Of a stretch of 64,000 nt of DNA, positions 22,012 to 33,424 are shown in pieces. The DNA lies in NCBI GenBank assembly GCA_020744425.1, contig JAGMUV010000004.1, positions 1,240,001 through 1,304,000 of the forward strand. The letters are read 5' to 3'. Below the pieces are notes generated by a model, which saw only the letters and a list, made by a program, of their open reading frames with translations, had not been told where the DNA came from and ran no database searches. Positions within the stretch are counted from its first letter, which is position 1. Every line of letters begins with the position of its first letter. This stretch comes from Dactylonectria macrodidyma. Its lineage: Eukaryota > Ascomycota > Sordariomycetes > Hypocreales > Nectriaceae. The position numbers were made by a program, and so were the translations under genes.

Positions 22012-22754
22012 GCGAAAAGGCGCGTGTTACTCTTCAATTGCCGAGGGGCGTTTTTGCGACAAGACATGAGAAACACGGTACTTTTTGGTGAGACGAGTGA
22101 ACAAAAAAACACTCACATACACACACGGTGGCACGGGAATTTCGAGACAAGAAGGTTTCGCGCGAGGCGCTTTGTTGGGGCGAGGGGGGAAGCCAAACGT
22201 CTGGAACTTGGAGAGGCGTTCATTCATCCCGACGGAGGTTGCCGCCCTGTGGAAAGTCTGTTTATAGACGAGGTTGGCTTCGCAAGGGAGAGAGAGTTTA
22301 TGTCTCAATATGGATTGGTGGGGTATTGAGGAATGGAGGGAGAGATGGCTGAAGGGGTCGAGAACCAGAGACCAGAATCTAGGGCTAGGAACAAGACTAA
22401 ATAAAACCACCGAGAGTCAGTGTCATAAAAAGGGACGTCGTCGAGCCAGCAAGCTTGACAAGAACGCCCATCCAGTCATATTCAACAGTGGCTGGCTCTC
22501 TTTGAGTCTCAGATTCCGACTCCAACTACACTTTGACTTGTCCCTAAAACGCCATCCCATGTTATCCCCGTCCATGCATCCCATCCATGCATCCCATCCA
22601 TGCATCCAGCCCATACAATTAATCCTCATTCAACCGTTAGGTCGTTCCATTTTCCAGCTTGACCCAACCGGCCGAGTCCCATGTCTTGTGTGTGTCCAGT
22701 TCCGTGTTCCCTCCTCCTTGGTTCCAATGCTGTTCTGCTCATAAAATGAATGCG
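22012..22754. other. Intergenic region with CATGCATCCATC repeats
   Basis: Holds the far upstream part of the small gene and the 3' flank of Bir1. A short tandem repeat of CATCCATGCATCC type (about three units) is present at about 22571-22612. No gene seen. Confidence 0.55.
22571..22612. repeat. Short tandem repeat, 14-bp unit
   Basis: Three near-perfect copies of a 14-base unit built on CCATGCATCCCATC, next to the 3' end of the Bir1 gene. Confidence 0.7.
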
Positions 22755-25598
22755 TCACTCCACTACTAGGCCTTCCAACACATGCATCGCCTTACTGCCC
22801 TCGCTCTCGAAGCGGCTGACCATGGCCTCGCACTCCTGTTTAAGCTTCTTCTCGGCCTCACCCGCATTGTGGAGGATCCACTCCTCTACCGTCATCTGCT
22901 TCTCAGGCGACGTCAGTGCCTTGCCCTGCTTAAGGAGCTGTTCCGCGCTGTTCTCCTTATCACCGCCGTGGGGAAGCGGGGAACCGAGCAGGGCCTCGAC
23001 GTCAAGTTCAGTCCAGGGCGCTGTGCTTCGAAGGCCCGCAATCATATTGCGCTTCGACGGCGAGGCCCGCGAAGGTGTTGCCGGGACCGGCGCCAGTGCG
23101 ACTCTCTTCGCGTTGGCAGCAGGCTTTGACGACGGTGGCTGGTTCTCGGCGTCAGATGATTGTGGTGATTGGGACGGTGAGATGGCGGCTTGGCGGGCTG
23201 ACGGAGCCGGCGAGATAACTCTGCCAGGGGTTGAAGGAGGGTTTGCCAGATGCCCAGCGGCACGAGGTGGCGATGAGGGCAAGTTTTGCACCATGGGGGA
23301 CGACTGCGGCTCCTCAAAAGAGACAACTGGAGCTCTCATCGCCTCGACGCGCTGGCCAGAGGGCGCCTCGACATCTTCCTCGACCGGCTCTGCCTCTGGT
23401 GGCGTCTGGCTCTCTGCGAGCCCCAAAGATTGTCGTGCCTCTAGTGACTTCTTGGACGGCCTTCCACGACCGCGCTTTGGGGCAGCCTCGGTATTCTGGC
23501 TCGCGTCTCCGTCAAGTGACGCTCGCGAAGCTAGGGATGCCTTAGATGGGCGACCACGTCCGCGCTTGGCAGGTGGCTGAGCAGCAGGCTCAACATGAGT
23601 ATCAACAGAAGATTCTACTGCAGGCTGTACGAAGTCAACAGCACCGGTAGACTCTCGGGAGGCAAGAGATGCTTTTGACGGCCGTCCACGCCCTCGTTTT
23701 CCTGTGCTCAGCCGTGCTGCCGCCGAGTTCTTAACGACAGTACCGGTGCTGGCCAAGCTATCCTCGTGGACTTGCTCCACGACTTCTTGTGTTTCTTGCT
23801 GCGGTTCGGGGACCGCCTTCTCTTCCTCCACCTCCTCCTCTACGGGCTCTGAAGTAGCCTTGGCCTTCTTAGCTTTTGTTTGCTTCGAGGCCTTGCGAGT
23901 GCCAGCCTTACGACCCTTTTTGGGCACGTGTAATTCTTGAGACTCTGGAGATGGCTGGGGTTCTTCAGCAACCTGGGGCTCTTCGACTTCAAGCTCTTCA
24001 ACGTGGACTTGTTCAACGTGAACCTCTTTGACCTCCATCTCCGCCTCAAGCGCTCTCAGCTCGTCCTCAACCTCATCCTCATCGGGGTTTTCAAACGTAG
24101 GGTTGAACATGGCGTAGTGGGCAGATTCCTGAACAATCTCGACCTCAGTCTTTGAAGTCCGGCTTCCTTTGCTCCGCTTCATTCGCTCAGAGTCGGAGTC
24201 TAAAGTGATCTCGTCATCCTCGCTCAGTGGCCTTTCAAGGTCTGCCTCAAGTTGACGTTCGATCTCGTCGTCATCGGGGAAGGCTCCGGGGATAGATGCC
24301 ATAGATGCCGCAGACGCGACCGAAGTCTCAGAAGCGGTGGATGCTTTACGTGGCCTGGCTGCTGATGTTTGACCCTTTTTGCGTCCCGCCTTCTTAGGAG
24401 CTGGTGCATCCATCATCTCAGCGTCATCGGTAGGCTCCAAAACCGAGCTATCCACTGCGCGGTTTTCCATCGCTCGCTTCTTTGGGGCTGGTGCCTCATT
24501 GGTGGCCATGATTGAGTCGTCCATCGCTGTACTCGCTCGCTTCTTTCCGCGAGTGGGCTTTGGTACCGGAGCCTCTTCTTCAATCTCGACATCCACCTCA
24601 ACAGGCTCTTCCTTCTTGGCCTTTGTTTTCCTGCCCTTGCCAGTGGCAGTCTTCCGCGCCTTGCCCTTCTTGCCACCTTGCGTAGAAGCGGTAGTCAACA
24701 CGCTGTCTTCCGGAGCCATTGATTCATTGGCTGACGGGGCTTCTGATGTGACTGTGGCGACAGATTGGGCAGACAGTCGCGATGCCTTAGATGCGCGGCC
24801 TGCCTTCGCTCGACTGGCCTTCTTCGGGCCCTGTGTTTGCTCGAGTAAGGAAAAGAAAGGGCAATCGGGAGATCGGTTGTAATGCTCGTCCCTTATGTAT
24901 TGTCAGCCACAAGAATTTCGGGTACAGACAGTAAAAACACGTACAGGGGCTTATCAGCAGGTTCCCATCCGTCAAGGGCTAGCTGGCAGTAGACACAAGT
25001 GGCCATGTCATCCGAATCTGAGGTTGGTGTGTACTTCCAACCGGCATCAACAAGCTGCAAGATGTCAACAAAGCCTCCTTCAATTTGTGTCGAGAAACCT
25101 AACCTGTTTAGTTTTGCATTTCCACGCCTTTTTTGAGTCGTGAGGCCACCTCCCGGCAAAGGTTGCCTTCCGGGCCTCCTTCATGTAAGGTTGACTCGGG
25201 TCTTCTTTTGCGTGATCTCCTAGTTCCGCTTCGATCGCAGCTACGATGGCCCAGCCGCAGTCCGGGGAGTGCTTGAGGTGCTCCAGGAGAGGATCATCAC
25301 CCGCCTCCCAGCCGTCGAGGCCCTTGTGGCATAGGAAACATGTAGCATTATCGGGACTGGCCGGGCTAGGGTTATAGAAGAAACCAGCGCGGGCAAGCTA
25401 TCCAAACACGTCAGCATGGGACAAAGCATGGCGAAACGAAGCGCATACACTCGCGGGCGCAATGGTTCGGTGTGGCCAAGTCAAGTTCTTGGTGCCTCGT
25501 CCGTTCGCACCCGAGGCTCGCTTCTTGACGCTCCTGTGAAATGAGGCCAGACGGCTCTCGTAGGTGATGTATTCACCGGTGATGTCTTCGGCAGACAT
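22755..25598 (-). CDS. BIR1: Bir1, survivin-like chromosomal passenger protein with AT-hooks
   Basis: Bir1/survivin targets the Aurora kinase (chromosomal passenger) complex to centromeres and the spindle midzone. Four exons (25598-25449, 25397-25104, 25054-24945, 24891-22755) total 2,691 nt, 896 residues. Two BIR zinc-binding repeats are seen: residues about 16-100 (CFLCHKGLDGWEAGDDPLLEH then HSPDC) and about 120-195 (CVYCQLALDGWEPADKPLDEH then RSPDC). Both keep the C-x2-C, H and C ligands. The middle is a long acidic/basic disordered region with a KKASRAKAGRASKASRLS segment and three AT-hook-type repeats (KRGRGRPSKASLASR twice, KRGRGRPSKKSLEAR once). The C-terminus (TVEEWILHNAGEAEKKLKQE, then MVSRFESEGSKAMHVLEGL) is a predicted helix conserved in fungal homologues, probably the part that binds the INCENP/borealin-like subunits. 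Start and all junctions keep frame. Confident. Confidence 0.93.
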
Positions 25599-26225
25599 GA
25601 TGTCGGTAACTGCACGCGTGCAATTGTAGGTTATAGATGTGGTAAATGTGTTACGGCGCGGTCGCGACAGCGAGCTTGCTGGCAGGCGCGTGGCGGTTCT
25701 TGGAGCAGATCAAGGGGAAGTCGTAATCATTTCAGTCGTAAACAATCGTTTGCAAGCGTCTTCACGCGGCTTTCAGGCGCCTGGGGGGTCGTTTGTACGG
25801 GTCGCGCTGATTGTTGAAGGAGAATTGGCAATGGAGACGGTTGTCAAGTCGAGACGCCTCCCACCCATCATCTGTGCGTGTGGGTCTGGGGCGCGTTTGT
25901 TTACTTTCGGGGGAAGTGGGGCCGCCTGTGTTTGGGAGCTCGGTGTGGCCACCTCACCTTGGATTCTCTCGGTCAAGCTCCCCTGAATTGCCGAGGTCAT
26001 GATTGATGGTCATGAGTGTCATGGGAATCACTGCATTCCTCCTGATAGAGTATTGCAACAACGTATTGGCTTCTTCCGAACCGGGTACTAAAATTATTTG
26101 ACTTCATCTCTTTAAACACAAGCAGTGAATGGTAGGAATGGTCGACAATTAGTTCCTGATTCCCAACGTTTTCTCGGGCTTTGATCAGACAATCGACACC
26201 TTGTATCAATTCATAGAGCGACAGC
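25599..26225. other. Bir1 promoter region
   Basis: Separates the Bir1 start from the 3' end of the next minus-strand gene. No coding signal; GC-rich near Bir1 and AT-richer after 26000. Confidence 0.45.
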
Positions 26226-26750
26226 TCATAGCTTCCCAGCGCCCTTCAATCCACGTTCGCCATCGACCAGGATACACCATCCCTCATGGCCCCGGCCCCC
26301 GTCACCAGCGACAACAGCTTCAAACGCTCCATTCCCATTGGCAAAGTCCATAACCTCGTCGTCGAAGCTTCCAGGCTGCAACCACACAGAGGGAATTCCT
26401 AACTTCTTGGCCTCCTGCAGAACTTTGAGCGTTGCACTGGGCGGCGTGATGATGGACAAAGACGTCTGCTTGGGATTCGGGAGAGCTGTCACATCGGAGA
26501 CGGTGGGATGTTCCTGCTCCAGAGCGGATATGGTGGACGACCCAGGGTTGATTGGGGTCACCGGGAGGTCATGCACCAGATACCAAGTAAATACTATAAA
26601 TGGCGAACTCAGCAGGGACTCTGAACGTTGATGTGAGGGCATAAGCCAGGACATACCTCTGTGGCCGAACTTAGCCGGATTCGAGCTTGCCCCAACGACA
26701 GCAAAGGCCGAGGAGGCGAAGAATTTACGAACAGTAGCCTCGGTAGTCAT
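26226..26750 (-). CDS. CoA-binding-fold protein (YccU-like)
   Basis: Two exons (26750-26657 and 26593-26226) give 153 residues. It is a small Rossmann-type protein of the CoA_binding_2 family, related to bacterial YccU; substrates and role are not known. The glycine-rich first loop is visible at the N-terminus (FAVVGASSNPAKFGHRVF), followed by LVHDLPVTPINPGSSTI and the later helix-strand KLGIPSVWLQPGSFDDEV, a pattern typical of the family. The intron begins GTATGT and ends ATAG, and interrupts the codon after His-Arg. The frame can be extended upstream only through a non-ATG codon, so ATG 26750 is preferred. It is divergent from the methyltransferase gene at 27028, with about 280 bp between them that must serve both promoters. 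Confidence 0.88.
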   Translation of the reverse strand: MTTEATVRKFFASSAFAVVGASSNPAKFGHRGMSWLMPSHQRSESLLSSPFIVFTWYLVHDLPVTPINPGSSTISALEQEHPTVSDVTALPNPKQTSLSIITPPSATLKVLQEAKKLGIPSVWLQPGSFDDEVMDFANGNGAFEAVVAGDGGRGHEGWCILVDGERGLKGAGKL

Positions 26751-27027
26751 GATTTCTGCGTGGGAGGAAGTAATATTGAAGAACAAGACTTGCTATTAGA
26801 AGGTAGCTTGGTGAGCTGGTTGATGATGCAAGTGCCACAAGCTTCCGATAGCCCCGAGTTCAACTGCGGGGTTTCAAGCACGTTGCCGTACTGCCGATCA
26901 AGGCTGATGTCACAACGCCCGACAAAGGTTAGAATAAATTATGAATAAGATTGACTTATTATTTGGTCATTTCTGTTATTTATTTCGAAAAGATCTAGCC
27001 TCCTTATCGACTGAGCTGGGAACTCCA

Positions 27028-28014
27028 ATGTCTGTATTTGGGTCAGTTTGTATTCGCCAAGGCCTCGCATGGACAGACGCTAACAGCTTCAGCAGGAGAA
27101 CCACCTTTTCCGCTGCTGGATATGCAGCTTCTAGACCGACGTATCCGGCAAGTCTCCTCAAGATCCTACTGGAATATCACAATTCAAATACGTCTGGTGG
27201 AACGTTGCTGGACCTCGGGTGTGGGCATGGAGTCGCTACAAGACAGCTGGCTCCCCACTTCAAGATTGCCTTTGCGGTTGACCCAAGCACAGGCATGATT
27301 GCGCAAGCGGCGCAGACAACCAAAGACGAGAACATCTCATTCAGAAAAGGGACATCAGAGGATTTGTCTTTTCTTCCCAACAACTCAATAGACCTGTGTA
27401 TTGCGGCTCAATCTGCGCATTGGTTTGACTATAACAAGGCCTGGCCAGAGCTCTCTAGGGTAGTCAAACCTGGGGGCTCCCTAGCATTCTGGGGATACAA
27501 GGACAACATCATTGTTGGACACTCCAGGGCCAATAAGATATTTGACAGATTCTGCTATGGTGATGAGGAGGCAGTGGAAGGACTGGAAGGTATGAATCAA
27601 TATTGGGAGCGGCCCGGAAGGGATATCCTCCGCGATTTGTTGCAAGCAGTTAAGCCTCCAGCATCAGACTGGCAAGACGTAAGGAGAATCATGTATGATG
27701 TTGACAAGGATACAGTAGAGGTCGCTGGTCCAGAGACGGCTTGGATGAGGAAGAGGCTTAACCTGAGCCAGTTTGAAGCCTACGTGCGGACCTTTAGCGC
27801 CTACCAAGGTTGGATGGATGCGCATGCAAACATGAAGAGCCGCGCTCAAGGTGGCGATGGAGACATTGTGGATTTGATGTTTGATCAGATCCTGGAGGTC
27901 GAGCCCGAGTGGCAAGCTCTGGGGGATCGATGGCGAGATGTAGAGGTTGAGACGGTCTGGGGCACGTACATTCTGCTGGCTCGACGAACTTCTGTGACTG
28001 GAGCGCGAGCTTGA
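27028..28014 (+). CDS. Class I SAM-dependent methyltransferase (Tmt1/Crg1-like)
   Basis: Contains the SAM-binding motif I LLDLGCGHGVATRQLA, an acidic motif-II position (FAVDPSTGMI), motif-III region SIDLCIAAQSAHWFD, and the post-I block RVVKPGGSLAFWGY. The family includes yeast trans-aconitate methyltransferase Tmt1 and Crg1; the real substrate here is unknown. I prefer the start at 27028 with a 51-nt intron (27042-27092): its branch site GCTAAC and acceptor TTCAG are good, and the spliced N-terminus MSVFGRRTTFSAAGYAASRP matches the common family start. The product is then 311 residues. Because the intron is a multiple of three without a stop, an unspliced form from the same ATG is also open, and an upstream in-frame ATG at 26941 exists. 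The gene is divergent from the CoA-binding gene. Confidence 0.85.
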   Translation: MSVFGSVCIRQGLAWTDANSFSRRTTFSAAGYAASRPTYPASLLKILLEYHNSNTSGGTLLDLGCGHGVATRQLAPHFKIAFAVDPSTGMIAQAAQTTKDENISFRKGTSEDLSFLPNNSIDLCIAAQSAHWFDYNKAWPELSRVVKPGGSLAFWGYKDNIIVGHSRANKIFDRFCYGDEEAVEGLEGMNQYWERPGRDILRDLLQAVKPPASDWQDVRRIMYDVDKDTVEVAGPETAWMRKRLNLSQFEAYVRTFSAYQGWMDAHANMKSRAQGGDGDIVDLMFDQILEVEPEWQALGDRWRDVEVETVWGTYILLARRTSVTGARA

Positions 28015-29511
28015 ACAACTTATTGGTAGACTATTTATTTAGCGTCAAATCTCAACTCTGGGGACTACTTAGCTTTGGTGGCACCGTACAATAGGAGGCA
28101 CTGTAGCAAACGACCAAGCATAACTTCTGGCGTCGAGACATCGCACTTTAACATCTATTTTATTCGGATCATCTATGGGTCAAATTTAGATTAAGATGAT
28201 CTTAAGCAGTTCAGTCGTAAAGCAACTTCCAGTTGGTATCATAGTAGTTGGCTAGTCCATCAGATGGGAGGATAAAACTACCGCCACGGGATCCGTGGCA
28301 CTGAACAACGTGGAGACGAGGCGTGAATTTACAATGCGAATTCAGGACAAGAAGTGGCGAAGTGCTACAAGGATCATTGCAATTCCGTCTACTGTAGATG
28401 TGAAGATAGTTGGCGTACAAGACAAGGGCATGATTTTGGGTGTGTGCCGAGACCGACCTGTGCACTTTGGGGTGACTCCAAGACACAAGACACATTGCCG
28501 CACACATGTTTCACGGAGGACTGTGGCCCTCCGTCTGGATGGCGGCGCTTTTGGCATTGTGATTTTATGGCTGTTAGAATGGCATCGCAACAATCATATA
28601 CACCATCTAGTTACTTGTCATTCCCATGTGTCGGTCTCTCAACGTTTGTTCTGTAAAGTCGGTGAGGCAATAGGAGGCGATGTGAGTGAAGTTTCTGGTG
28701 GGGCGGGTGGGATGCATGCCTAGGCTTTAAGGCACCACAAGGCCAACAAGACACAAGAGTGTGGCTTTACGAGAGGTAGCCGAGACCTCTCACCGATAGA
28801 ATTGTGCACTTTGTACGCGAGCTACTCCTGCATGGCTATTATCTCGGATATTCCAGCCCCTGGATAGACCAGTAGACCAGGCCTGTGTCATTGAGCGATT
28901 GTCAGTAGTCGCACTGCTTTGACTGCGTCGATTGGCTGGTTGGGCTGTTTGGCTGGGGACGCTGACACGGTTGCCCCGTCAGAGTCAGGGAAAAAGGCCA
29001 CCAGGGAGGCCAGAGCTTGAAGACCACGCACAAGGAGCGGCCATCTGCTGCTTTTCCTCTTTTGCATCTTTCCATCTTCAACACCATTCCGTCGCTCCAC
29101 AGACTCTCACAGACGCATCGCCGAACCTCTCGTCCATTTTTTTACGTCTAGCTTCCCGCTTCCCGCCTTTCGACTGTTCTCTGCCGCCCTTCCTGTGTGC
29201 CCGTCTGTGTCACTCAGCTGATTCATCATCCCGCACCCCTCGATTCATACCTAAAATGGTGAGTTGCCCCGGCACCCGTGTAAACAAACCGCCCCGCGAG
29301 CGCATTTTAGTCCATCTGATTCGACGGTTGCCCACCCGCCAGAATGCTGGATTTGGGTGCAGCATCCTTTGCGCCGCCAAAACAATTCTCTCCTGCGCTT
29401 TCATCATCGCATTCCATTCCAAGTCCATCTTCACCACTGCACTGCATCTTCACCATCGCACATCTTTAGCATCGCGCGCTTCCCGAGGCTTTGACCACTC
29501 TATCTGCAACC
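28015..29511. other. Intergenic region and leader of the light-chain gene
   Basis: Contains the 3' flank of the methyltransferase and the promoter and leader of the light-chain gene. A minus-strand frame at 28507-28211 is Cys-containing but starts at a non-ATG codon and has no domain, so it is not called. From about 29030 the sequence is pyrimidine-rich. An AAAATG followed directly by GTGAGT at 29254-29262 looks like a 5' exon end, so a leader intron up to near 29480 is likely. Confidence 0.5.
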
Positions 29512-30080
29512 ATGGCTCCTAACCACGACGCACAGGCTTCAACCAACTACAAGGAGGCTTTTGCTCTGTTTGACAAGCGCGGCAACGGTCGTGTTGCTCT
29601 CGACAGCCTGGGTGACCTTCTCCGCGCCTGCGGCCAGAACCCTACCCTCGCCGAGATCCAGGACCTTGAGGGGAATGTCGGCGGCGACTGTGAGTGATAC
29701 CATTTCATGTCTGGCACATTTTATCTGGATGGAGCGCAGAAGCTGACTTTTACCATTGCGCAGTCGATTTTGAGACCTTCCAGCGCATCCTGAACCGTCC
29801 CGGCGGCTTCCGCGACGCCGGCGAGCCAGAGGAATACTGCCGTGGATTCCAAGTGTTTGACAAAGACATGACGGGCTTCATCGGCGTCGGCCAGATCAAG
29901 TACATTCTGACCAACCTGGGCGAGAAGATGACTGAAGAGGAGGTCGACGAGCTCCTCAAGGCCGTAGACACCAGCTCCGGCCAGGTCAACTACACTGGTG
30001 CGTACCCGACTGACCTTGATTCGATTGCAGAGCTGTGCTAACTCTCTCTAGACCTTGTGCGCACCATCCTCGCCAACTGA
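29512..30080 (+). CDS. CDC4-like: Myosin light chain, Cdc4-like EF-hand protein
   Basis: Three exons (29512-29689, 29764-29997, 30052-30080) give 146 residues, the size of fission yeast Cdc4 and budding yeast Mlc1. Cdc4-type proteins are light chains of class II and V myosins at the contractile ring and at sites of polar growth. EF-hand-like segments are visible: FALFDKRGNGRVALDSLGDLL (first, degenerate loop) and FQVFDKDMTGFIGVGQIKYIL (third), with the typical intervening GEKMTEEEVDELLKAVD helix and C-terminal DLVRTILAN. The loops lack several calcium-binding acids, as is usual for light chains. The ATG at 29512 has a CAACC context; a possible leader intron precedes it. Related to calmodulin, but the AEIQ/RGF features and the degenerate loops favour a light chain. 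Confidence 0.9.
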
Positions 30081-31181
30081 GCGACAGCGGGTTTCTGGCA
30101 GACCTGGGGTTATGCATCTACGTGGACGGATAGGCGTTGCTTGCGTGTTTGATTAGGGACTTGGGATGGCTAAACTGGTATGGAGAATTGTTTGCCACGC
30201 ATTGGCTGGGCACTTGTGTATGGATTTCTGGTAGATATTCTTGGGAGGCGACCAGGAGCCAAAGAATTGATCGTGTGTTGCGTCTCTTGACCTGGACCCT
30301 AGACTGGACCTAGGCTGAATTCTGTATGTGATGACTCAAATAAGCTGCTGGCCTGTGATTGTATTTGTTGAGTGGCTATTGTTTGTTGATGCCGGGCATG
30401 CCCGGTGTGGATGGCGGGGTTAGCCCGTGCCTGGTGGCGGCAACAGGGGGCTTTGTGAGGTTACCCATTGAGTAGACCTTTTGAAGAACAATGGCAGCGT
30501 CAGTGTCGCATGAACATGTTCCAAATCGTGCACTTTTACCATTGTCATGCCCGCTAACCCGCTGCGGCATACGAGTGAACAATGATACTGCCAGATTGGT
30601 CGTGAGTAGCACCTCATGCTAGATGTGAGGCGGCGGTGGCCCCTGTATTGTTCGTCATACCTAGTCCTGCATGCCTAGGTACCGCCTACCTGAGGCATCA
30701 TGGCACCTGTCTGATCCCCCCAAGAATACCGGACCTTCCGCGGCTGCCCCGCGTTTCGAACTGTCCATGCCGGAGCTTCAGCTTACTTCTCGCCCCATCT
30801 TGTTGCATCGCCAATCACCCGTGCGACACCTTGACTCCTTTGACGCCTTTAGTTAACGCCTAGAAAGACCAAACTGCCCGATTCATCATCTGTCGGTCGA
30901 GCTGTCCCCTCTTTTCTTTGTTTGCACACGCCTACCTGCCTAGATCTAACTCGTCCAACCCGCTTGCTACCTGCCCGATCAGACTGCATCAAGCCAATCG
31001 GCTTCCCAGACTCAAGCTGGAAAGACGACCTGCACTTAAGCCCCTCCTCGTTCTCCTCTCCCTCCTCGTTCTCCTCCTCGCCGCCACTCTGGCTTCCTCA
31101 CGAGCATTCTCTCGCCTCGGCTCCCTTGTCAATCACTTCAGGTTCTCTGCCGCACGACCCACGATCCCCCGACGCCCGTTG
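30081..31181. other. Intergenic region and leader of the M3 peptidase gene
   Basis: No gene seen. From about 30680 it is pyrimidine-rich. The peptidase frame is open upstream to about 30918 but only through non-ATG codons; the hydrophobic translation of 31050-31110 (LLVLLSLLVLLLAATLASS) would be a membrane or targeting segment if a non-ATG start or an unseen upstream exon were used. Confidence 0.5.
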
Positions 31182-33424
31182 ATGACTAGCACTATGACGA
31201 TTCCTGACAAGTATCGCAACCCGCCTCAGGCTCCGCCGCTGTTCACCGCTACACCCGAATCGATTGCGGCCGAGACCAAGAAGCTCTGCGATACCACAAA
31301 GGACGTCTTGGACTCCGTGGCCGCCAATGTCTCTCTAGACAAGGCCACCTATGTCGACGTTCTTGAGCCCATCCTCTTGGACGAGAACCTGGCTGCAACC
31401 CAGCGACGAATCTTGACCTTCTACCATCACGTCTCTACAGACAAGGCTTTGCGAGATGCTTCGACCGAGTCTGAGAAGGTCTTCAACGACTTTGGAATTG
31501 AGTGCAATATGCGAGAGGACATCTTCAAGGTTGTAGATGCTGTCTACGCTAACCGAGCCTCGGAAGACTTGGACAAGGAGCGCATGCACGTGCTGGAGAA
31601 GGAACGCCAGAAGTACATTCGCAACGGCCTTCGTTTGCCAGCTGGACCCCAGCGAGACCGCTTCAAGGCGATCCAGAAGCGCCTCAGCGAGCTGGAGATC
31701 CAGTGCCAGACCAACCTCAACGAGGAGAAGGGGGCAATCTGGTTTACACCTGAGGAGCTCAAGGGCGTTCCCGCTGACGACATTGACATTGATACACTGG
31801 AGAAGGGGACCGGAGAGAATGAAGGCAAAGTGAAGCTTTCGTTCAAGTACAACCACTTCTTCCCCCTCATCAAGCATGCCGTCAACGCAGACACAAGACG
31901 CAGGTACACCATTGAGGAATCCAACAAGGTAGAAACCATAACCGCAAGTCTTAATTTCCGCAAGGAATTGCTGACCACCCTCTAGGCCAATATCAATGTC
32001 CCCCTTTTCCACGAAATCATCACCCTCCGAGACGAAGCCGCCCGACTTCTCGGATATGCCAACCATGCTAGCCTCCGGATCGAGGAAAAGATGGCCAAGG
32101 ACCCTGCCTCTGTGACCGAGTTTCTGGGAGACCTTCGTACCCGACTTGCTGCCGGAGGAAAGGCTGAAATCCAGGCCCTCCTGGAGTATAAGAAGAAAGA
32201 CTACGAAGAGCGTGGTGTTGAGTTTGATGGCGACTTCTACATGTGGGACTCGTCCTTCTACTCGAGAATCCAAAAAGAAAAGGAGTATAGCGTCGATGAG
32301 ACAGCCATCTCCCAGTACTTCCCGGTCGAGTCAACATTTGCTGGCATGCTCAAGATTTTCGAGGAAATCTTTGGCTTCGTCTTTGTGGAGTTGAAGAAAG
32401 AGGAGCGAGCTCGGCTGAGCCCGACTGGAAAAGCCGAAGATATCGTCTGGCATGAGGATGTTCTGGTCTACAGCGTTTGGGACGATGAGGCTTCAGGTGC
32501 CGGCTTCTGCGGTTACCTCTACCTCGACCTCCACCCCCGTGACAATAAGTATGGTCACAATGCCAACTTCAACCTCGAGCCTGGATACATTGATGCGGAT
32601 GGTAAGAAGCACTACCCAGCCACGGCCCTAGTTTGCAACTTCAGCAAGCCTTCGGCAAAGAAGCCGTCGCTCCTCAAGCACAACGAAGTTGTGACTCTGT
32701 TCCACGAGCTGGGGCATGGTATCCACGACTTGGCTGGACGCACCCGATACAGTTACTTCCACGGTACATCCACGGTACTCGACTTTGTTGAGGCTCCATC
32801 TCAAATGCTGGAGAACTGGTGCTGGACTCCGAGCGTCCTCAAGTCTCTATCCAAGCACTGGGAGACTAGCGAGCCGATCCCTGACGATTTGATCGAGAGG
32901 CTGGTGTCGACTAAGCACCTAAACTCGGCTATCGGTGCCCTTGGACAGATCGTTATTGGCACCTTTGACATGACTGTTCACTCTCCCGAGTCCCATGAGG
33001 CTGTGAAGGAGCTGAATGCCGGCCGCCTCTGGAACACTCTACGACATGACATCTCTGGAACGAAGGGTCCCGAGGACCTTGGAGAAGGCCTGTAAGTATT
33101 CACAAAGATGAACCTGGCGAAAGAATTCAATACTGACCTAGAAATAGGGAATGGGGTAACCGTCATGCTGGAATTGGCCACTTCATCGGAGGGTATGATG
33201 CCGGATACTATGGCTATCTTTACTCTGAAGTGTTCTCTCTCGACATGTTCCATTCGTTCTTTGCCAAGAACCCCATGGACGGAGAGCAGGGTCGAAGATA
33301 TCGCCACACTGTTCTAGAGAGAGGAGGCAGCATTGACGAGATGGAGTTCTTGAAGGAGTTCCTGGGCAGAGCACCCAGCACTGAGTCCTTCTACAAAGAG
33401 CTAGGACTCTCTTCAAAGCAATGA
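31182..33424 (+). CDS. PRD1: M3 zinc metallopeptidase, saccharolysin/thimet oligopeptidase type
   Basis: Degrades short peptides in cytosol or vacuole/intermembrane space (yeast Prd1, saccharolysin). Three exons (31182-31928, 31986-33091, 33148-33424) total 2,130 nt, 709 residues, matching yeast Prd1 (712). The active-site motif HELGH lies at residues 489-493 (TLFHELGHGIHDL), with the third zinc ligand Glu in the following FVEAPSQMLENW block. Upstream family blocks include IRNGLRLPAGPQRDRFK, the conserved YLYLDLHPRDNKYGHNANF and FYMWDSSFYSRIQKEKEY. The C-terminal YDAGYYGYLYSEVFSLDMF is also typical. The start at 31182 is the first ATG in frame; a longer product would need a non-ATG start upstream, see that entry. 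All introns have clean GT-AG sites. The call is firm. Confidence 0.94.

Noticed and set aside
28211..28507. Cys-containing minus-strand frame considered as a small secreted protein
   Set aside because: It begins with a non-ATG codon, has no signal peptide and no convincing upstream exon.
29254..29262. ATG immediately followed by GTGAGT considered as the true first exon of the light chain
   Set aside because: Joining it to the coding exon needs an acceptor directly before the GCTCCT codons, and none is there; more likely the end of a leader exon.
31335..32273. 312-codon minus-strand frame
   Set aside because: Antisense shadow of the M3 peptidase exons, a by-product of C-ending codons.
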